A stretch of DNA of 17,962 bases from JAKVCB01 sp963578605 (GCA_963578605.1 CAUZEA010000111.1:1-17962), one strand, 5' to 3'. Counted from the first letter of the stretch, positions 4,928 to 13,610 are shown. The notes: a model not told the origin generated them from the sequence alone. Translations and numbers: made by a program.

Positions 4928-7147
4928 CCACTCGTTGCCGATCTGCCTCCCCACCAGCGAATAACCGCGCTTGGTGAATTGATCAAGGTCGATCTGGAAC
5001 ACCGCTGGCAAGAGGGCCGGGCGCCGCGCAAGGTGGAATCCTATTTCGAGCAATTCCCCGAGCTGCGTGATTTTGATGCCGCAGCCGTCGGTTTGGTTTT
5101 TGAGGAAATACAGATTCGCAGGCAAGCGGGCGAAGAGGTGGGGCCAGGCGAAATTCACGAGCGGTTCCCAGAGTATGCCGTGGAACTGACTCCCTTCATC
5201 GGTTCGCTGGCCCTGCCTGGCAGCCCCAACGAGACGTTCGTTGTTTCCGACGTCCGACTGGCCGAACCAGCCGACAATCGCCAACTGCTGAAAACCACCA
5301 CCTACCGCGGCACTCCCCCCAAAGCCGCAGAACCACCTGGCGATCAAGCGGAACTGGCCGTTAAAGAAATGAACGCCTTGAATGTCGGTGATTCCATCGA
5401 AGATTTTGATTTGTTGTTGTCACTCGGTCGTGGAGCATTCGCACGCGTGTTTCTGGCGAGGCAACGGAGCATGGAACGCCTCGTCGCGCTCAAGATCACC
5501 ATCGACGACAGCAGCGAGCCGCAAACGTTGGCACAGCTTGACCATCCCAATATCGTTCATGTGTTTGATCAGCGATCGTGGGGAGAGCCAACGCTGCGTT
5601 TGCTGTACATGGAAGTGGTTGGCGGGGGAACGTTGCAGGAGGTCATTCGACGCATCGTGCAGACTCCGCCTCCGGAACGCAGCGGCAGCATCATTCTCGA
5701 AGTCGTCGACAAACATCTTGCGGCCAACGCCATGGCACCGCCTGAAGGATCGACACTCCGCCAGTCGCTCGCCACATGTGCCCTGCCAGACGCCGTCTGC
5801 CACATTGGCGCTCGCCTGGCCGATGGTTTGGCCTATGCGCACGCGAAAGGCGTGCTGCATCGCGACATCAAACCGGCGAACGTTCTGCTGACGGCCGAAG
5901 GGTCGCCCAAACTTGCCGATTTCAATATTAGTTTTAATTCAGCCCGGGAAGCAGAGTCACCCACCGACGTCTTCGGCGGTTCGTTGTCGTATATGTCGCC
6001 GGAGCAACTCGCCGCGTGCCATCCTCTTTTGGGAGGATCACCCTATAGTGTTCACGAAGCGAGCGACGTCTATTCGTTGGGCGTTGTGCTCAGCGAATTG
6101 GCACTCGGCCAGCGCCCGTTCGACAATCCCGAGCCGGGACAGAAAATCACTACCGCAATTCAACGCATGATTGACACACGCGTCGACGTTTCTCACAAGG
6201 AGATCGAAGAGCGGCTCACGCAAGATTGCCCCCCGCCACTTCGACGCGTGTTGGTGCGCGCTTTGAGCCCGCAGCCGGTCGACCGATTTCGTTCCGTCAG
6301 TCAGTTTTCCAAAGCGCTGCGGCTTTGCCTGCAACCGCGCGCGTGGAAACTGCTGCAGGCACCGACAAGTCGTCTTGGAAAAACAACCACCAGGTTCCCC
6401 GTGGTGATGGTGATCCTCGCCACGTTGCTGCCCAATATCGTGGTTGCGGCAATGAACTTTCTATACAACAAACAGACGCTCATACCCCAGCTGCCGTCCG
6501 CCAGCCTCAACACGTTCATGCTGATGGCGAACATTGTCAACGGCGTCGCATTTCCGCTCGGTATCGGCGTGGGTGTTATCGGTGTCTACCGGGCCACGCG
6601 ATTGCTCTTCGCGTCCCCGCCCGACCAGCCGGCCCCAGGAGGTCGCAGGGTCCTTTTTTTGGGCCGTTTTATGGCCCTGATCGATGTCGTGCTTTGGTGC
6701 GTCGCCGGGCTGGCCTATTCGACCGTGTTGCACCTCGACGTGCCCAGTGATCAACTCGTCACACTCTACATCCATTTTCTCACGTCATTGACGCTCTACG
6801 GCCTGCTCGCCGCAACATATCCGTTTTTCTTGGTGACGTTCTTGTGCGTTCGCTGGCTGGCACCAACGTTGATACGCCACGAGGTCACCCAGGGTCCAAC
6901 GTCTCGCGATTACGATGATCTGAAGAAATTGATGCGTTTCTTCCTGGTGCTTGCTGCCGCGGTTCCCCTCCTCTCGGTCCTGTTGACGCTAGCGTGGTAC
7001 GACCAGCAAAAAGATCTCTTGATCATCCTCACGGTCAGCGGCATGGGCTTTGTGGGACTTTATTACCTGCTCTATCGCCCCATCGAAGAAGACCTCAATG
7101 CCCTCAGCGAACTCGCGCCCGACAACCCAAATCGCTTTGCCGGCTAG
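4766..7147 (+). CDS. Membrane Ser/Thr protein kinase (DFN variant)
   Basis: The protein has 793 residues. Its N-terminal region (about 60-145) has the ELIKVDLEHRW...YFEQFPEL pattern common in planctomycete kinases. The kinase domain spans about 213-520: Gly-loop GRGAFARV (221-228), VALK with Lys243, catalytic HRDIKPAN (365-372), activation-segment end SPEQ (411-414) and DVYSLGVVLSEL (434-445). The metal-binding DFG triad is DFN (385-387). A 40-residue insertion after the YMEV hinge enlarges the N-/C-lobe junction. At least six membrane segments follow (about 545-565, 583-612, 632-655, 664-698, 721-743, 751-769) and a short tail, so the kinase domain lies on the N-terminal cytoplasmic side. 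It probably phosphorylates proteins in envelope signalling and is likely partnered with the adjacent ECF factor. No clear Shine-Dalgarno precedes ATG 4766; ATG 4778 is an alternative. Confidence 0.93.
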   Translation: MDNRMGQTTGHSNDPPRPEQDEELLWEQIAEKIDTLVAAWANYSSELANEPDLEPLVADLPPHQRITALGELIKVDLEHRWQEGRAPRKVESYFEQFPELRDFDAAAVGLVFEEIQIRRQAGEEVGPGEIHERFPEYAVELTPFIGSLALPGSPNETFVVSDVRLAEPADNRQLLKTTTYRGTPPKAAEPPGDQAELAVKEMNALNVGDSIEDFDLLLSLGRGAFARVFLARQRSMERLVALKITIDDSSEPQTLAQLDHPNIVHVFDQRSWGEPTLRLLYMEVVGGGTLQEVIRRIVQTPPPERSGSIILEVVDKHLAANAMAPPEGSTLRQSLATCALPDAVCHIGARLADGLAYAHAKGVLHRDIKPANVLLTAEGSPKLADFNISFNSAREAESPTDVFGGSLSYMSPEQLAACHPLLGGSPYSVHEASDVYSLGVVLSELALGQRPFDNPEPGQKITTAIQRMIDTRVDVSHKEIEERLTQDCPPPLRRVLVRALSPQPVDRFRSVSQFSKALRLCLQPRAWKLLQAPTSRLGKTTTRFPVVMVILATLLPNIVVAAMNFLYNKQTLIPQLPSASLNTFMLMANIVNGVAFPLGIGVGVIGVYRATRLLFASPPDQPAPGGRRVLFLGRFMALIDVVLWCVAGLAYSTVLHLDVPSDQLVTLYIHFLTSLTLYGLLAATYPFFLVTFLCVRWLAPTLIRHEVTQGPTSRDYDDLKKLMRFFLVLAAAVPLLSVLLTLAWYDQQKDLLIILTVSGMGFVGLYYLLYRPIEEDLNALSELAPDNPNRFAG

Positions 7148-7435
7148 GCTCTACGATGCAATGGCTAAACGTCGAGCGTCAGAGCCACCGAGCCAGGCAG
7201 CCGTATTTGGCCATTTTCAGAATTGAAATGGATCCTCTCAAAGACCTTCAACCGGGCCCATGATGCCCGCTTCAATACGGCAACAAGCGGGCAAGAGGCA
7301 AGCGTTGACCCTGGGCCCCTTTCAAGCGTTGACCCCGAGTCCCCTCCTCCTATAGATTTGCTGGGGCACCCAACCGCTGATCTTCCTCATGACCCGCCTG
7401 GATTACCTTTCTATTGAGATGAGGATAAAAGAAGT
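7148..7435. other. Intergenic region with hairpin and 24-bp repeat
   Basis: There is no convincing gene. An 8-bp perfect stem, GCCCGCTT (7265-7272) with AAGCGGGC (7285-7292), lacks a T tract. It is followed by two direct copies of CAAGCGTTGACCC (from 7299 and 7323, spacing 24 nt), each continuing into a GGGCCCCT- or GAGTCCCCT-like tail. These look like a dispersed REP-type element. The start of the next gene is preceded by GAGGATAAAAGAAGT. Confidence 0.45.
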
Positions 7436-8734
7436 ATGAACGCGAGTCGTCGTCCGGGATCGGATCGGATCCCATCTACTCGGCTCAGCGGGGAGGAATC
7501 GCAGCCGAAAGGGCTCGTATCGATCTTCGCGAGCGAAGAAAAACGGCTGGTCTTTTTTACAAGACTTCTGGCGATCTCCGTTTTGCTCTGCCTCGCCTTC
7601 TCCTGGAAACTTTGGATTTCAAGGCAGTTTTATCCCCTGGTTCCTCTTTTTGGACTCATTCCGGCCTTCCCGCACCCGGTCGATTCTATTTTTCGCGCAT
7701 TGTTTGTTACGGTACTTCTGGCTGTTGTCATTGGGCTTCGCTCAAGAATATGGGTTGCGTTAGTCCTCGCGATTTTTGCAATTCTGTTCCTGCAGGATCA
7801 AAGTCGCCTGTGGCCCTCGTTTTACCAATTCTTTTTTCTATTTCTGATTCTGGTCACCGTCAGAAACCATGCAGGTAAGAGCGATGCGCCACGACTTCTG
7901 GCGGGAATGCGATTCATTACCGCGGCCATCTATTTTTGGAGTGGCGTGCAGAAGCTCAACACGCATTTTTTTAACGAGGAATTTCCCAGCATCGTCGAGC
8001 CGCTGACCCGTCTTCTCCCTTTCGACATTCCGTTGCTTCCCACTGTGGGGATTTTTGCGGCCCTGTTCGAAGTTTTCATTGGGCTAGGCCTGCTGACAAA
8101 ACGATTCCGCAACATCGCGCTCTACGATGCGATGTTGATGCATCTACTCATTTTCTTTTGTATCGGGCCGTTCCGAGACAACTGGAACAACAGTTCCTGG
8201 ATATGGGGCCAGACCGTGGCGGTACAAACCTGGGTGCTTTTTTTCAAAGCGCCTGCCTTCGATTTCAAAAACTTGTTTAGTGCACCCTGGTTTTGTAATA
8301 TTCCGCAGGCGCTCGCCGTCCTCTTTATTGGGATCTTGCCTGTCTTGAACAACGTGAACCGCTGGGACTCCGCCCTCTCTTTCAACGTCTATACGGGAAA
8401 CGTCAACTACGCTGAAATAGTTATGCGCCTCGATGTTGTGGACCAACTCCCGGCAGAACTCGTGCCATTCGTGAGCGTGTATCCCGAGTTTAAGATAGCT
8501 GTGCTCAAGTTAAACGCGTGGACTTTAAGCGAATTTAACGCCAACCCCTATCCAGAAAAAAGAATATTCAAGGCCGTTTTGCGCAAGGTTTGTGCGTACT
8601 TACCGGATGATTCCGCCTGGCTTTTCTTCCGGGAAAAATCCAGCTGGTTCTTCCCGATGACCACACATCGATACGACTGCGAAAAAAACAGTTGCGGCAA
8701 TATAATCACGGTCCAGCGGCCACCGGAAAGTTAA
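7436..8734 (+). CDS. Multi-pass membrane protein, HTTM/DoxX-like
   Basis: The protein has 432 residues, starting at ATG 7436 behind a purine-rich stretch (AGGATAAAAGAAGT). There are about nine hydrophobic segments between residues 40 and 303 (roughly 40-60, 84-101, 105-120, 127-143, 157-170, 201-221, 229-246, 256-270, 289-303), then a soluble C-terminal part of about 130 residues with many aromatics. The segment YFWSGVQKLNTHFF (166-179) followed by a membrane helix with an internal Glu (ALFEVFIGLGLLTKR) resembles HTTM and DoxX-type membrane proteins, which include the vitamin-K-dependent carboxylase relatives. That match is by eye and family-level only. No cofactor motif can be named and no function is assigned. 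It follows the kinase by 288 nt and is probably a separate transcript. Confidence 0.75.
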   Translation: MNASRRPGSDRIPSTRLSGEESQPKGLVSIFASEEKRLVFFTRLLAISVLLCLAFSWKLWISRQFYPLVPLFGLIPAFPHPVDSIFRALFVTVLLAVVIGLRSRIWVALVLAIFAILFLQDQSRLWPSFYQFFFLFLILVTVRNHAGKSDAPRLLAGMRFITAAIYFWSGVQKLNTHFFNEEFPSIVEPLTRLLPFDIPLLPTVGIFAALFEVFIGLGLLTKRFRNIALYDAMLMHLLIFFCIGPFRDNWNNSSWIWGQTVAVQTWVLFFKAPAFDFKNLFSAPWFCNIPQALAVLFIGILPVLNNVNRWDSALSFNVYTGNVNYAEIVMRLDVVDQLPAELVPFVSVYPEFKIAVLKLNAWTLSEFNANPYPEKRIFKAVLRKVCAYLPDDSAWLFFREKSSWFFPMTTHRYDCEKNSCGNIITVQRPPES

Positions 8735-8890
8735 GCCTCGGCAAAGCCGACATGGCAATCGGTTCAGACCAGGCCCGGAACCGCCGGAAAACGCCGCAGC
8801 AGATCTTTGGCGGGCAGCCCGTTGCTGCCACAATTGGGCCTGCGCGAATCCTTCCGAGGCGTCGTTCGCCAGGTGCGTCAGGAGTAAACG

Positions 8891-9691
8891 ATGGAAATAC
8901 TCGAGTGGATTCTCCTGATGCTCGCTGCAGGTGCTGCAGCAGGGTTCATTGCAGGCCTTGCGGGAATCGGTGGCGGTATGCTCCTCGTGCCGGCACTCTA
9001 TTTTATCTACAAGAACATGAGCCTCTCGGACGACGGTGTGATGCACCTGGCGATTGGAACCTCGTTATGCATTATGGTCGCCACGAGCATCTCCGCGATC
9101 ACGTCACACCATAAGCAAGGTGACATCATCTGGCCCATTTTTTGGAAAGTTCTGCCGGGGTTGGTCGTCGGGGTCGTCGCCGGAGCCATACTCGCCCACT
9201 TCCTGCCAAGCAGGACACTCGCTTTGATCTTCGGAGTGATCCTGGTCGTCGTGTCGCTGACGATGATCACTGGATTGGCGGAAAGTGCCGGACGCAAAGA
9301 CCTGCCGCCCAACAGGATCATGGCCTCAGTAGGCGTTGTCATCGGGTTCAAGTCGGGGTTGCTGGGGGTCGGCGGCGGGGCGCTGAGCGTTCCCTTCCTC
9401 AGCTGGTGTGGGCTCCCGGTGGCAAAGATCAGCGGCACCAGTTCGACGTTCACGTTCCCAGTGGCGGTCGCCGGAACTGTTGCCTTCATGATCTCCGGCA
9501 TCATCGGGAAGATCGACGTTCCGTGGACGACAGGATACGTCTACTGGCCAGCGGCAGTGACTGTTGCCGTGGGGACGGTGATCCTGGCACCACTGGGCAC
9601 GAAGGTGTCGCACCACATTTCCCGGCGGGGAATGCGAATCAGCTTCGGGGTCTTCCTCCTGTTGCTGGGCATCAGGATGATCACGGTGTAG
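8891..9691 (+). CDS. TauE/SafE-family anion (sulfite/sulfonate) exporter
   Basis: The protein has 266 residues; ATG 8891 is preceded by CAGGAG with a six-nt gap. It is hydrophobic throughout, with about eight membrane segments and a clear internal repeat: GFIAGLAGIGGG (18-29) and GFKSGLLGVGGG (152-163), each followed by a Val-Pro pair. AIGTSL (55-60) and ISGTSS (180-185) form the second matched pair. This two-fold GxxxGLxGxGGG pattern is diagnostic of TauE/SafE permeases of the inner membrane, which export sulfite or organosulfur anions in characterised cases. The substrate here cannot be read from sequence, and no sulfur-metabolism gene is adjacent. Length is normal and there is no sign of decay. 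Confidence 0.92.
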   Translation: MEILEWILLMLAAGAAAGFIAGLAGIGGGMLLVPALYFIYKNMSLSDDGVMHLAIGTSLCIMVATSISAITSHHKQGDIIWPIFWKVLPGLVVGVVAGAILAHFLPSRTLALIFGVILVVVSLTMITGLAESAGRKDLPPNRIMASVGVVIGFKSGLLGVGGGALSVPFLSWCGLPVAKISGTSSTFTFPVAVAGTVAFMISGIIGKIDVPWTTGYVYWPAAVTVAVGTVILAPLGTKVSHHISRRGMRISFGVFLLLLGIRMITV

Positions 9692-10044
9692 GAATTGGCA
9701 ACTTCAATCGCCCTGCGATTTCGTGAAGCCACCGTGTACGAAGCCGGAGCGGTCCGACACTGTCTCGATTTTTCCCTGGATGTTGCCTGTCTGGTTTTTG
9801 TTCCGCCACAAGTCTCTCGGGCCAGCAACGACCGGAAAACGAGCAAAACCCAGCAAAAACTTGACGACGACGCCCCCCCAAGGCTAGACTGAAACAGACG
9901 AGGGAAGATTAAACTTCCTATCAGCAATTCGGCCCCCATCTGCGTGCCGCTTTCGCTCCTCTTCCCTTGCCGCGTTCGTGGACCTTTCCAGAAAGCCTAC
10001 ATGCCATAGTTCTGCTTATAGGTCCGTACGTTGGAGAAACTGCT
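9692..10044. other. Intergenic region upstream of peroxidase
   Basis: No gene is supported. It holds one copy of a short dispersed motif (TGTTGCCTGTCTGGTTTTTG, from 9781) that recurs at 12094-12185, and a small palindrome GGAAG-ATTAAA-CTTCC (near 9903-9918). No clear terminator follows the exporter gene. An open frame upstream of 10045 is read as leader sequence, not protein. Confidence 0.5.
9781..9804 (+). repeat. Dispersed short repeat motif
   Basis: TGTTGCCTGTCTGGTTTTTG followed by TTCC. Near-copies occur at 12123 and 12152 and an inverted piece at 12094, all in non-coding DNA, as expected for a REP-like family. Confidence 0.45.
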
Positions 10045-11817
10045 GTGAACAAGTTGCCAAAGTATACCTGTCTTTTAGGATATGTTGTTCTCCTATCGTC
10101 AGCGTCAACTGGGTTCGCAATCACTCCCAGAACCATCGACGGGTCAAACAACAATTCAGCAAACTCGGCCTGGGGCCAAGCCAACACTCAGGAAATTCGA
10201 TTGACCCCGGCTGATTATGCTGACGGTATTAGCGCCATAAGAACTGATATTCACGGTAGACCAAACGCGCGAGACGTCAGCACTCATATTTTTTCGCAAT
10301 CAGCCAGCGAGCAGTTTCTTGACGAGAACAATCTCAATGAAATGACTTGGGCGTGGGGTCAATTTGTTGACCACGATATTGACTTTACGGGAGACGGAAT
10401 GGAATCTCACCACGTTGACATTCCACCCACTGACCCAGATTTTGCACTAGATTCTGATGGCGTAATAAATCTCCCACGTAAGGCGTTTGCACCTGGCACG
10501 GGAACGTCAATCGCAAATCCCCGACAGTTTAACAATGATATTACTAGTTGGCTTGACGCAAGCTTGGTCTACGGATCAGATGCCACTCGCGCCAGTGCTT
10601 TGAGGGCAAATGCCGGGGCGGGCGCAAAACTGCGGACACACGAATTTGGCGACCCGAGCACCGATAGAGACAACCTGTTGCCGACGGCACAAGAGTTAAT
10701 AGATGCTGGCATCACCGTTCCATCCATGGCCATGGACACTAATCCTCGGATGGGCGACAGCGTTCGGTTTATTGTCGGAGATATCCGTGCTAACGAAAAC
10801 ACCGCGATACTTTCGTTACATACGTTGATGGTCCGCGAACACAATCGAATTGTTGATTCGCTGACAATTGCCGACCCTGGTTTAAGTGACGCAGACAAAT
10901 TTGAAATTGCTCGCAAGGTGGTTGGGGCTGAGATGCAAGCCGTAACCTACCAAGAATACTTACCTGCTATTGGTGTGAACGTAGACACTTCAGGTGGCTA
11001 CGACCTGGGCGTCGACCCACGCATCTCGACTGAGTTTGCACACGCTGTGTTTCGGATGGGCCACATGTCTGTCAATGAGCAAGCCTTGCGGCTGAACAAT
11101 GACCTGACACCGCATGCGGAAGGGCCGATTACACTTGAGGACACGTTCTTTAATCCTACGGAACTGTTTGATACCGGAGGGATTGAGCCATTTCTGCTTG
11201 GATTGATTTCAAACGTTCAGGAAGGTACCAACACAAAGATGGTTCCGGGGCTACGGAACGCCTTATTTCAAATTGGTCCAACGAGCATGATTCACGACCT
11301 GGCAGCTATCGATGTCGAGCGTGGGCGGGATATTGGAATAGGCGATTACAATGAGGTCCGACAAGCAGTGGGTTTGCCAGCTGTCACGGACTTTGCCGCG
11401 ATCACGTCGGACCCAACAATGCAAGCTGCGCTATCTAACCTCTACGGCGGCGATGTCAACGATATCGACTTATTGGTGGGAATGCTCGCTGAAGACCATT
11501 TCCCGGGCGTGACATCCGGGGTAACAATTCAGGCTGTGTTAGCAGAACAATTCGAGCGCCTCGCAGTCGGCGACAAATTCTTTTATGAGTGGGACCCCGA
11601 CATTGCGATGATTGAATCTGTCTACGGGGTTTCCGTGTTGGCTAGTCTTGCGGAACTCATGATGGCCAACACAGATATGCACAGTTCGAGTATTACAAAC
11701 CCCAACAACCTGTTCTTCGCTCAAGAGCCAGTTCCGGAGCCATCTGCACTCGCCTTGACCGCCATCAGCTTCCTTTCGCTTGGTATATCTGGCTGGCGAA
11801 AGCGAACAACTTCGTGA
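10045..11817 (+). CDS. Secreted animal-type haem peroxidase, PEP-CTERM
   Basis: The protein has 590 residues. The start is taken as GTG 10045, because TTGGAG lies eight nt upstream and a signal peptide (KLPKYTCLLGYVVLLSSASTGFA) begins there; an in-frame ATG at 9967 would bury it. The family motifs are complete: WGQFVDHDID with distal His110 and the haem-linking Asp109; WLDASLVYGSD of the calcium-binding loop (about 169-179); catalytic Arg248 and Glu251 in GDIRANEN; LMVREHNRI; and proximal His340 in FRMGHMSVN. Such enzymes oxidise halides, phenols or tyrosines with hydrogen peroxide. The C-terminus is a PEP-CTERM sorting signal: VPEPSA (563-568), a hydrophobic segment, then GWRKR, so it is exported, processed and linked to the surface or matrix. 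No exosortase gene is in the window. Neighbouring Tyr-rich surface proteins could be substrates, which is speculation. Confidence 0.95.
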   Translation: MNKLPKYTCLLGYVVLLSSASTGFAITPRTIDGSNNNSANSAWGQANTQEIRLTPADYADGISAIRTDIHGRPNARDVSTHIFSQSASEQFLDENNLNEMTWAWGQFVDHDIDFTGDGMESHHVDIPPTDPDFALDSDGVINLPRKAFAPGTGTSIANPRQFNNDITSWLDASLVYGSDATRASALRANAGAGAKLRTHEFGDPSTDRDNLLPTAQELIDAGITVPSMAMDTNPRMGDSVRFIVGDIRANENTAILSLHTLMVREHNRIVDSLTIADPGLSDADKFEIARKVVGAEMQAVTYQEYLPAIGVNVDTSGGYDLGVDPRISTEFAHAVFRMGHMSVNEQALRLNNDLTPHAEGPITLEDTFFNPTELFDTGGIEPFLLGLISNVQEGTNTKMVPGLRNALFQIGPTSMIHDLAAIDVERGRDIGIGDYNEVRQAVGLPAVTDFAAITSDPTMQAALSNLYGGDVNDIDLLVGMLAEDHFPGVTSGVTIQAVLAEQFERLAVGDKFFYEWDPDIAMIESVYGVSVLASLAELMMANTDMHSSSITNPNNLFFAQEPVPEPSALALTAISFLSLGISGWRKRTTS

Positions 11818-11952
11818 AATGGTGAAAATAGCAATTCACAGAACCGGTCCGATAACCGACACTTTGCTGGTCTCTGATTCTTCCCGCGAATCCTGAGGCT
11901 CAGTCAAGAGCCCCCTGTAGCATGCGCAGCTGCGGTTAAGCCACGGGCGGTG

Positions 11953-12090
11953 TTACCAGGTGATGCGGGTTCCGAAGAGAAAGCGGAAATCGGGTTCAAT
12001 CAAGCTCTTCAGGTCGCCGATGACGGGCAATTGCAACGACGCCTCGACGACCATGTTCGGCAGGTCCAGCTCGAAGCCGGGCAAAACTAA
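11953..12090 (-). pseudogene. 3' remnant of an unidentified gene
   Basis: A reading frame of 45 codons ends in TAA at 11953-11955 and is blocked upstream by a TAA at 12091-12093. It encodes LPGFELDLPNMVVEASLQL, then PVIGDLKSLIEPDFRFLFG and TRITW. Codon use is strongly protein-like (GC-rich third positions), alternating hydrophobic residues suggest beta strands, and a terminal aromatic residue is typical of outer-membrane beta-barrel C-termini. No start codon or upstream part is present, and the join lies at the dispersed repeat at 12094. I read it as the tail of a gene cut by rearrangement. The family is not recognised. Confidence 0.45.
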
Positions 12091-12093
12091 TTA

Positions 12094-12185
12094 CAGACAG
12101 GCAAGGTTGTAAAGTCCCGGAATGTTGCCTGTGTGATTTTTTTGTTCTGAGTTTTGTTCCTGTCTGATTTTTGCCCTGGATTTTT
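12094..12185. repeat. Cluster of dispersed short repeats
   Basis: CAGACAGGCAA (12094-12104) lies inverted to TTGCCTGTGTGATTTTTTTG (12124-12143); a further copy, TTTTGTTCCTGTCTGATTTT, begins at 12152. Together with the copy at 9781 this suggests a REP-like or hairpin-forming element family. The rest of 11818-12232 shows no gene apart from the remnant at 11953. Confidence 0.45.
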
Positions 12186-12232
12186 CCTCAACGGCTACTG
12201 ACCAGCTAACGAACCCCTTGGACCGAGGTGAG

Positions 12233-12360
12233 CGAGCCCGAAGCAAAAGCTGAATCATTCATGGGAAATCCAACAACCATTCTTGCTTCCCGACCACTTA
12301 CCGGATAAAGTCGTAACGCGTTTGGGAGGTAAGATGGAACCCGCTGGGATTAGAATTCCT
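12233..12360 (+). repeat. 128-bp direct repeat, left copy
   Basis: It begins CGAGCCCGAAGCAAAAGCTG and ends GGGATTAGAATTCCT. The copy at 13816-13943 has the same length without gaps and differs at 10 positions. It ends 23 nt before the start of the PQQ-type gene, so it may contribute upstream sequence to it. One frame is open throughout in both copies (KQKLNHSWEIQQPFLLPDHL in common), but neither copy has a convincing start. Confidence 0.9.
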
Positions 12361-12383
12361 GTCAGCCGTCTGGAGTCGTCAAG

Positions 12384-13610
12384 ATGAGAATTGCGTACTG
12401 GGTACTCGCCTCCACAATGTTGCTCGTCCAACCTGCCGATGTGGGCGGGGAAGTCGCCGGGCGGGACTGGCCGTGCTGGCGGGGTCCAGAGCGGAATGGC
12501 ATCTCGCGCGAAACCGGCTGGTCGTGGCAGTGGGGATCGGAGGGGCCCAAGGTGCGTTGGCGGGCCGCGGTCGGCAACGGGTTCTCCTCTTTCGCAGTCG
12601 TTGATGGGCGGGTTTACACGCTCGGCAACACGGAGAACACCGACACGGTATTTTGCTTTGACGCCGACACCGGGGACATCCTGTGGCGCCACAGCTATCC
12701 TTGCGACCTGCAACCCGCCTCCTATGAGGGCGGTCCCGGCTCCACCCCTGCCGTCGACGGAACGCATCTGTTCACGTTCAGCAAAGGAGGTGACCTGTTC
12801 TGCCTGCATGCGACTACGGGCAAAACCATCTGGTCCAAAAAGTTTTCGCCTTGGCCGTATCTCCCGGGTGACTGGCAGAACACCTGGCGCTATGCCGGTT
12901 CACCGCTGCTCTGCCAAGAACGGCTGATGATGAGTGTCGGTCAAGCCGGCCTGGCCCTTAACAAAACGGATGGCGACGTCATCTGGGAAAGCGCCGCGGG
13001 CCACCCGGGATACTCATCGCCGGTACCCTTTCCTACTCAACAGGGACAGGCAGTTGTATTTTTCTCAGGCCATGCCGTAGTTGGCGCCATGGCAGGCTCC
13101 GGCCGCCAACTGTGGCAGTTGCCCTGGAACACCGAGTGGGATCTGAACGCGGCGGATCCTATCATCCACGATGGAAAGATGTTGGTCTCATCGGGCAATG
13201 GAGTGGGCTGCGTATTGTTTGATATTACCGCGGATCCGCCGGTGGAGCTCTGGCGCAACAAGCGAATCAAAAACTTGATGAACAGCTCGATCTACTGGCA
13301 GGGGAACGTGTTTGGATTCAACGAGACGCACCTGGCGTGCATTTCCTGGGACACCGGCGAATTGAATTGGACGACGCGGGAGTTACGCAAGGGATCCTTG
13401 ATCCTGGCGGGCGGGAAGCTCATTCTGCTGGATGAGACTGGCAAGTTGGTCGTCGCCGAGGCCACAGACCAGGGCTACAAGCCGCTGGCGGAGGCCCAGG
13501 TCCTCGACGGGCGATGTTGGACCACGCCGGTCCTGGCCGGAGGCCACATCTATGTTCGCAACGCGACGGGGCAAGTCGTCTCGCTCGATGTGCGAACAGG
13601 CGACCAGTAG
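12384..13610 (+). CDS. Secreted PQQ-type beta-propeller protein
   Basis: The protein has 408 residues; ATG 12384 is preceded by GGAG eight nt upstream. A short signal peptide (1-22) is followed by DWPCWRGPERNGIS (28-41), the opening seen in many planctomycete PQQ-like proteins. At least four blades show the DxxTGxxxW signature: DADTGDILW (93-101), HATTGKTIW (142-150), NKTDGDVIW (193-201) and WDTGELNW (322-329). Such propellers are periplasmic and act as scaffolds or as quinoprotein-like modules. No dehydrogenase active-site residues can be identified, so an enzyme role is not claimed. The length is normal for this class and both ends look intact. The gene is bracketed by 128-bp direct repeats, suggesting it moved or was duplicated as a unit. 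Confidence 0.9.
   Translation: MRIAYWVLASTMLLVQPADVGGEVAGRDWPCWRGPERNGISRETGWSWQWGSEGPKVRWRAAVGNGFSSFAVVDGRVYTLGNTENTDTVFCFDADTGDILWRHSYPCDLQPASYEGGPGSTPAVDGTHLFTFSKGGDLFCLHATTGKTIWSKKFSPWPYLPGDWQNTWRYAGSPLLCQERLMMSVGQAGLALNKTDGDVIWESAAGHPGYSSPVPFPTQQGQAVVFFSGHAVVGAMAGSGRQLWQLPWNTEWDLNAADPIIHDGKMLVSSGNGVGCVLFDITADPPVELWRNKRIKNLMNSSIYWQGNVFGFNETHLACISWDTGELNWTTRELRKGSLILAGGKLILLDETGKLVVAEATDQGYKPLAEAQVLDGRCWTTPVLAGGHIYVRNATGQVVSLDVRTGDQ

Noticed and set aside
8735..8890. Continuation of an open frame between the membrane protein and the exporter
   Set aside because: The plus-strand frame there has no domain and overlaps the exporter; the gap is read as ordinary intergenic DNA.
9967..10044. 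Upstream ATG start for the peroxidase
   Set aside because: It would add 26 residues before a clear signal peptide, and there is no ribosome-binding site; the GTG at 10045 has TTGGAG at proper spacing.
12255..12809. 184-codon minus-strand open frame
   Set aside because: It is antisense to the PQQ-type gene and to repeat A. The plus-strand protein has blade motifs and a signal peptide.
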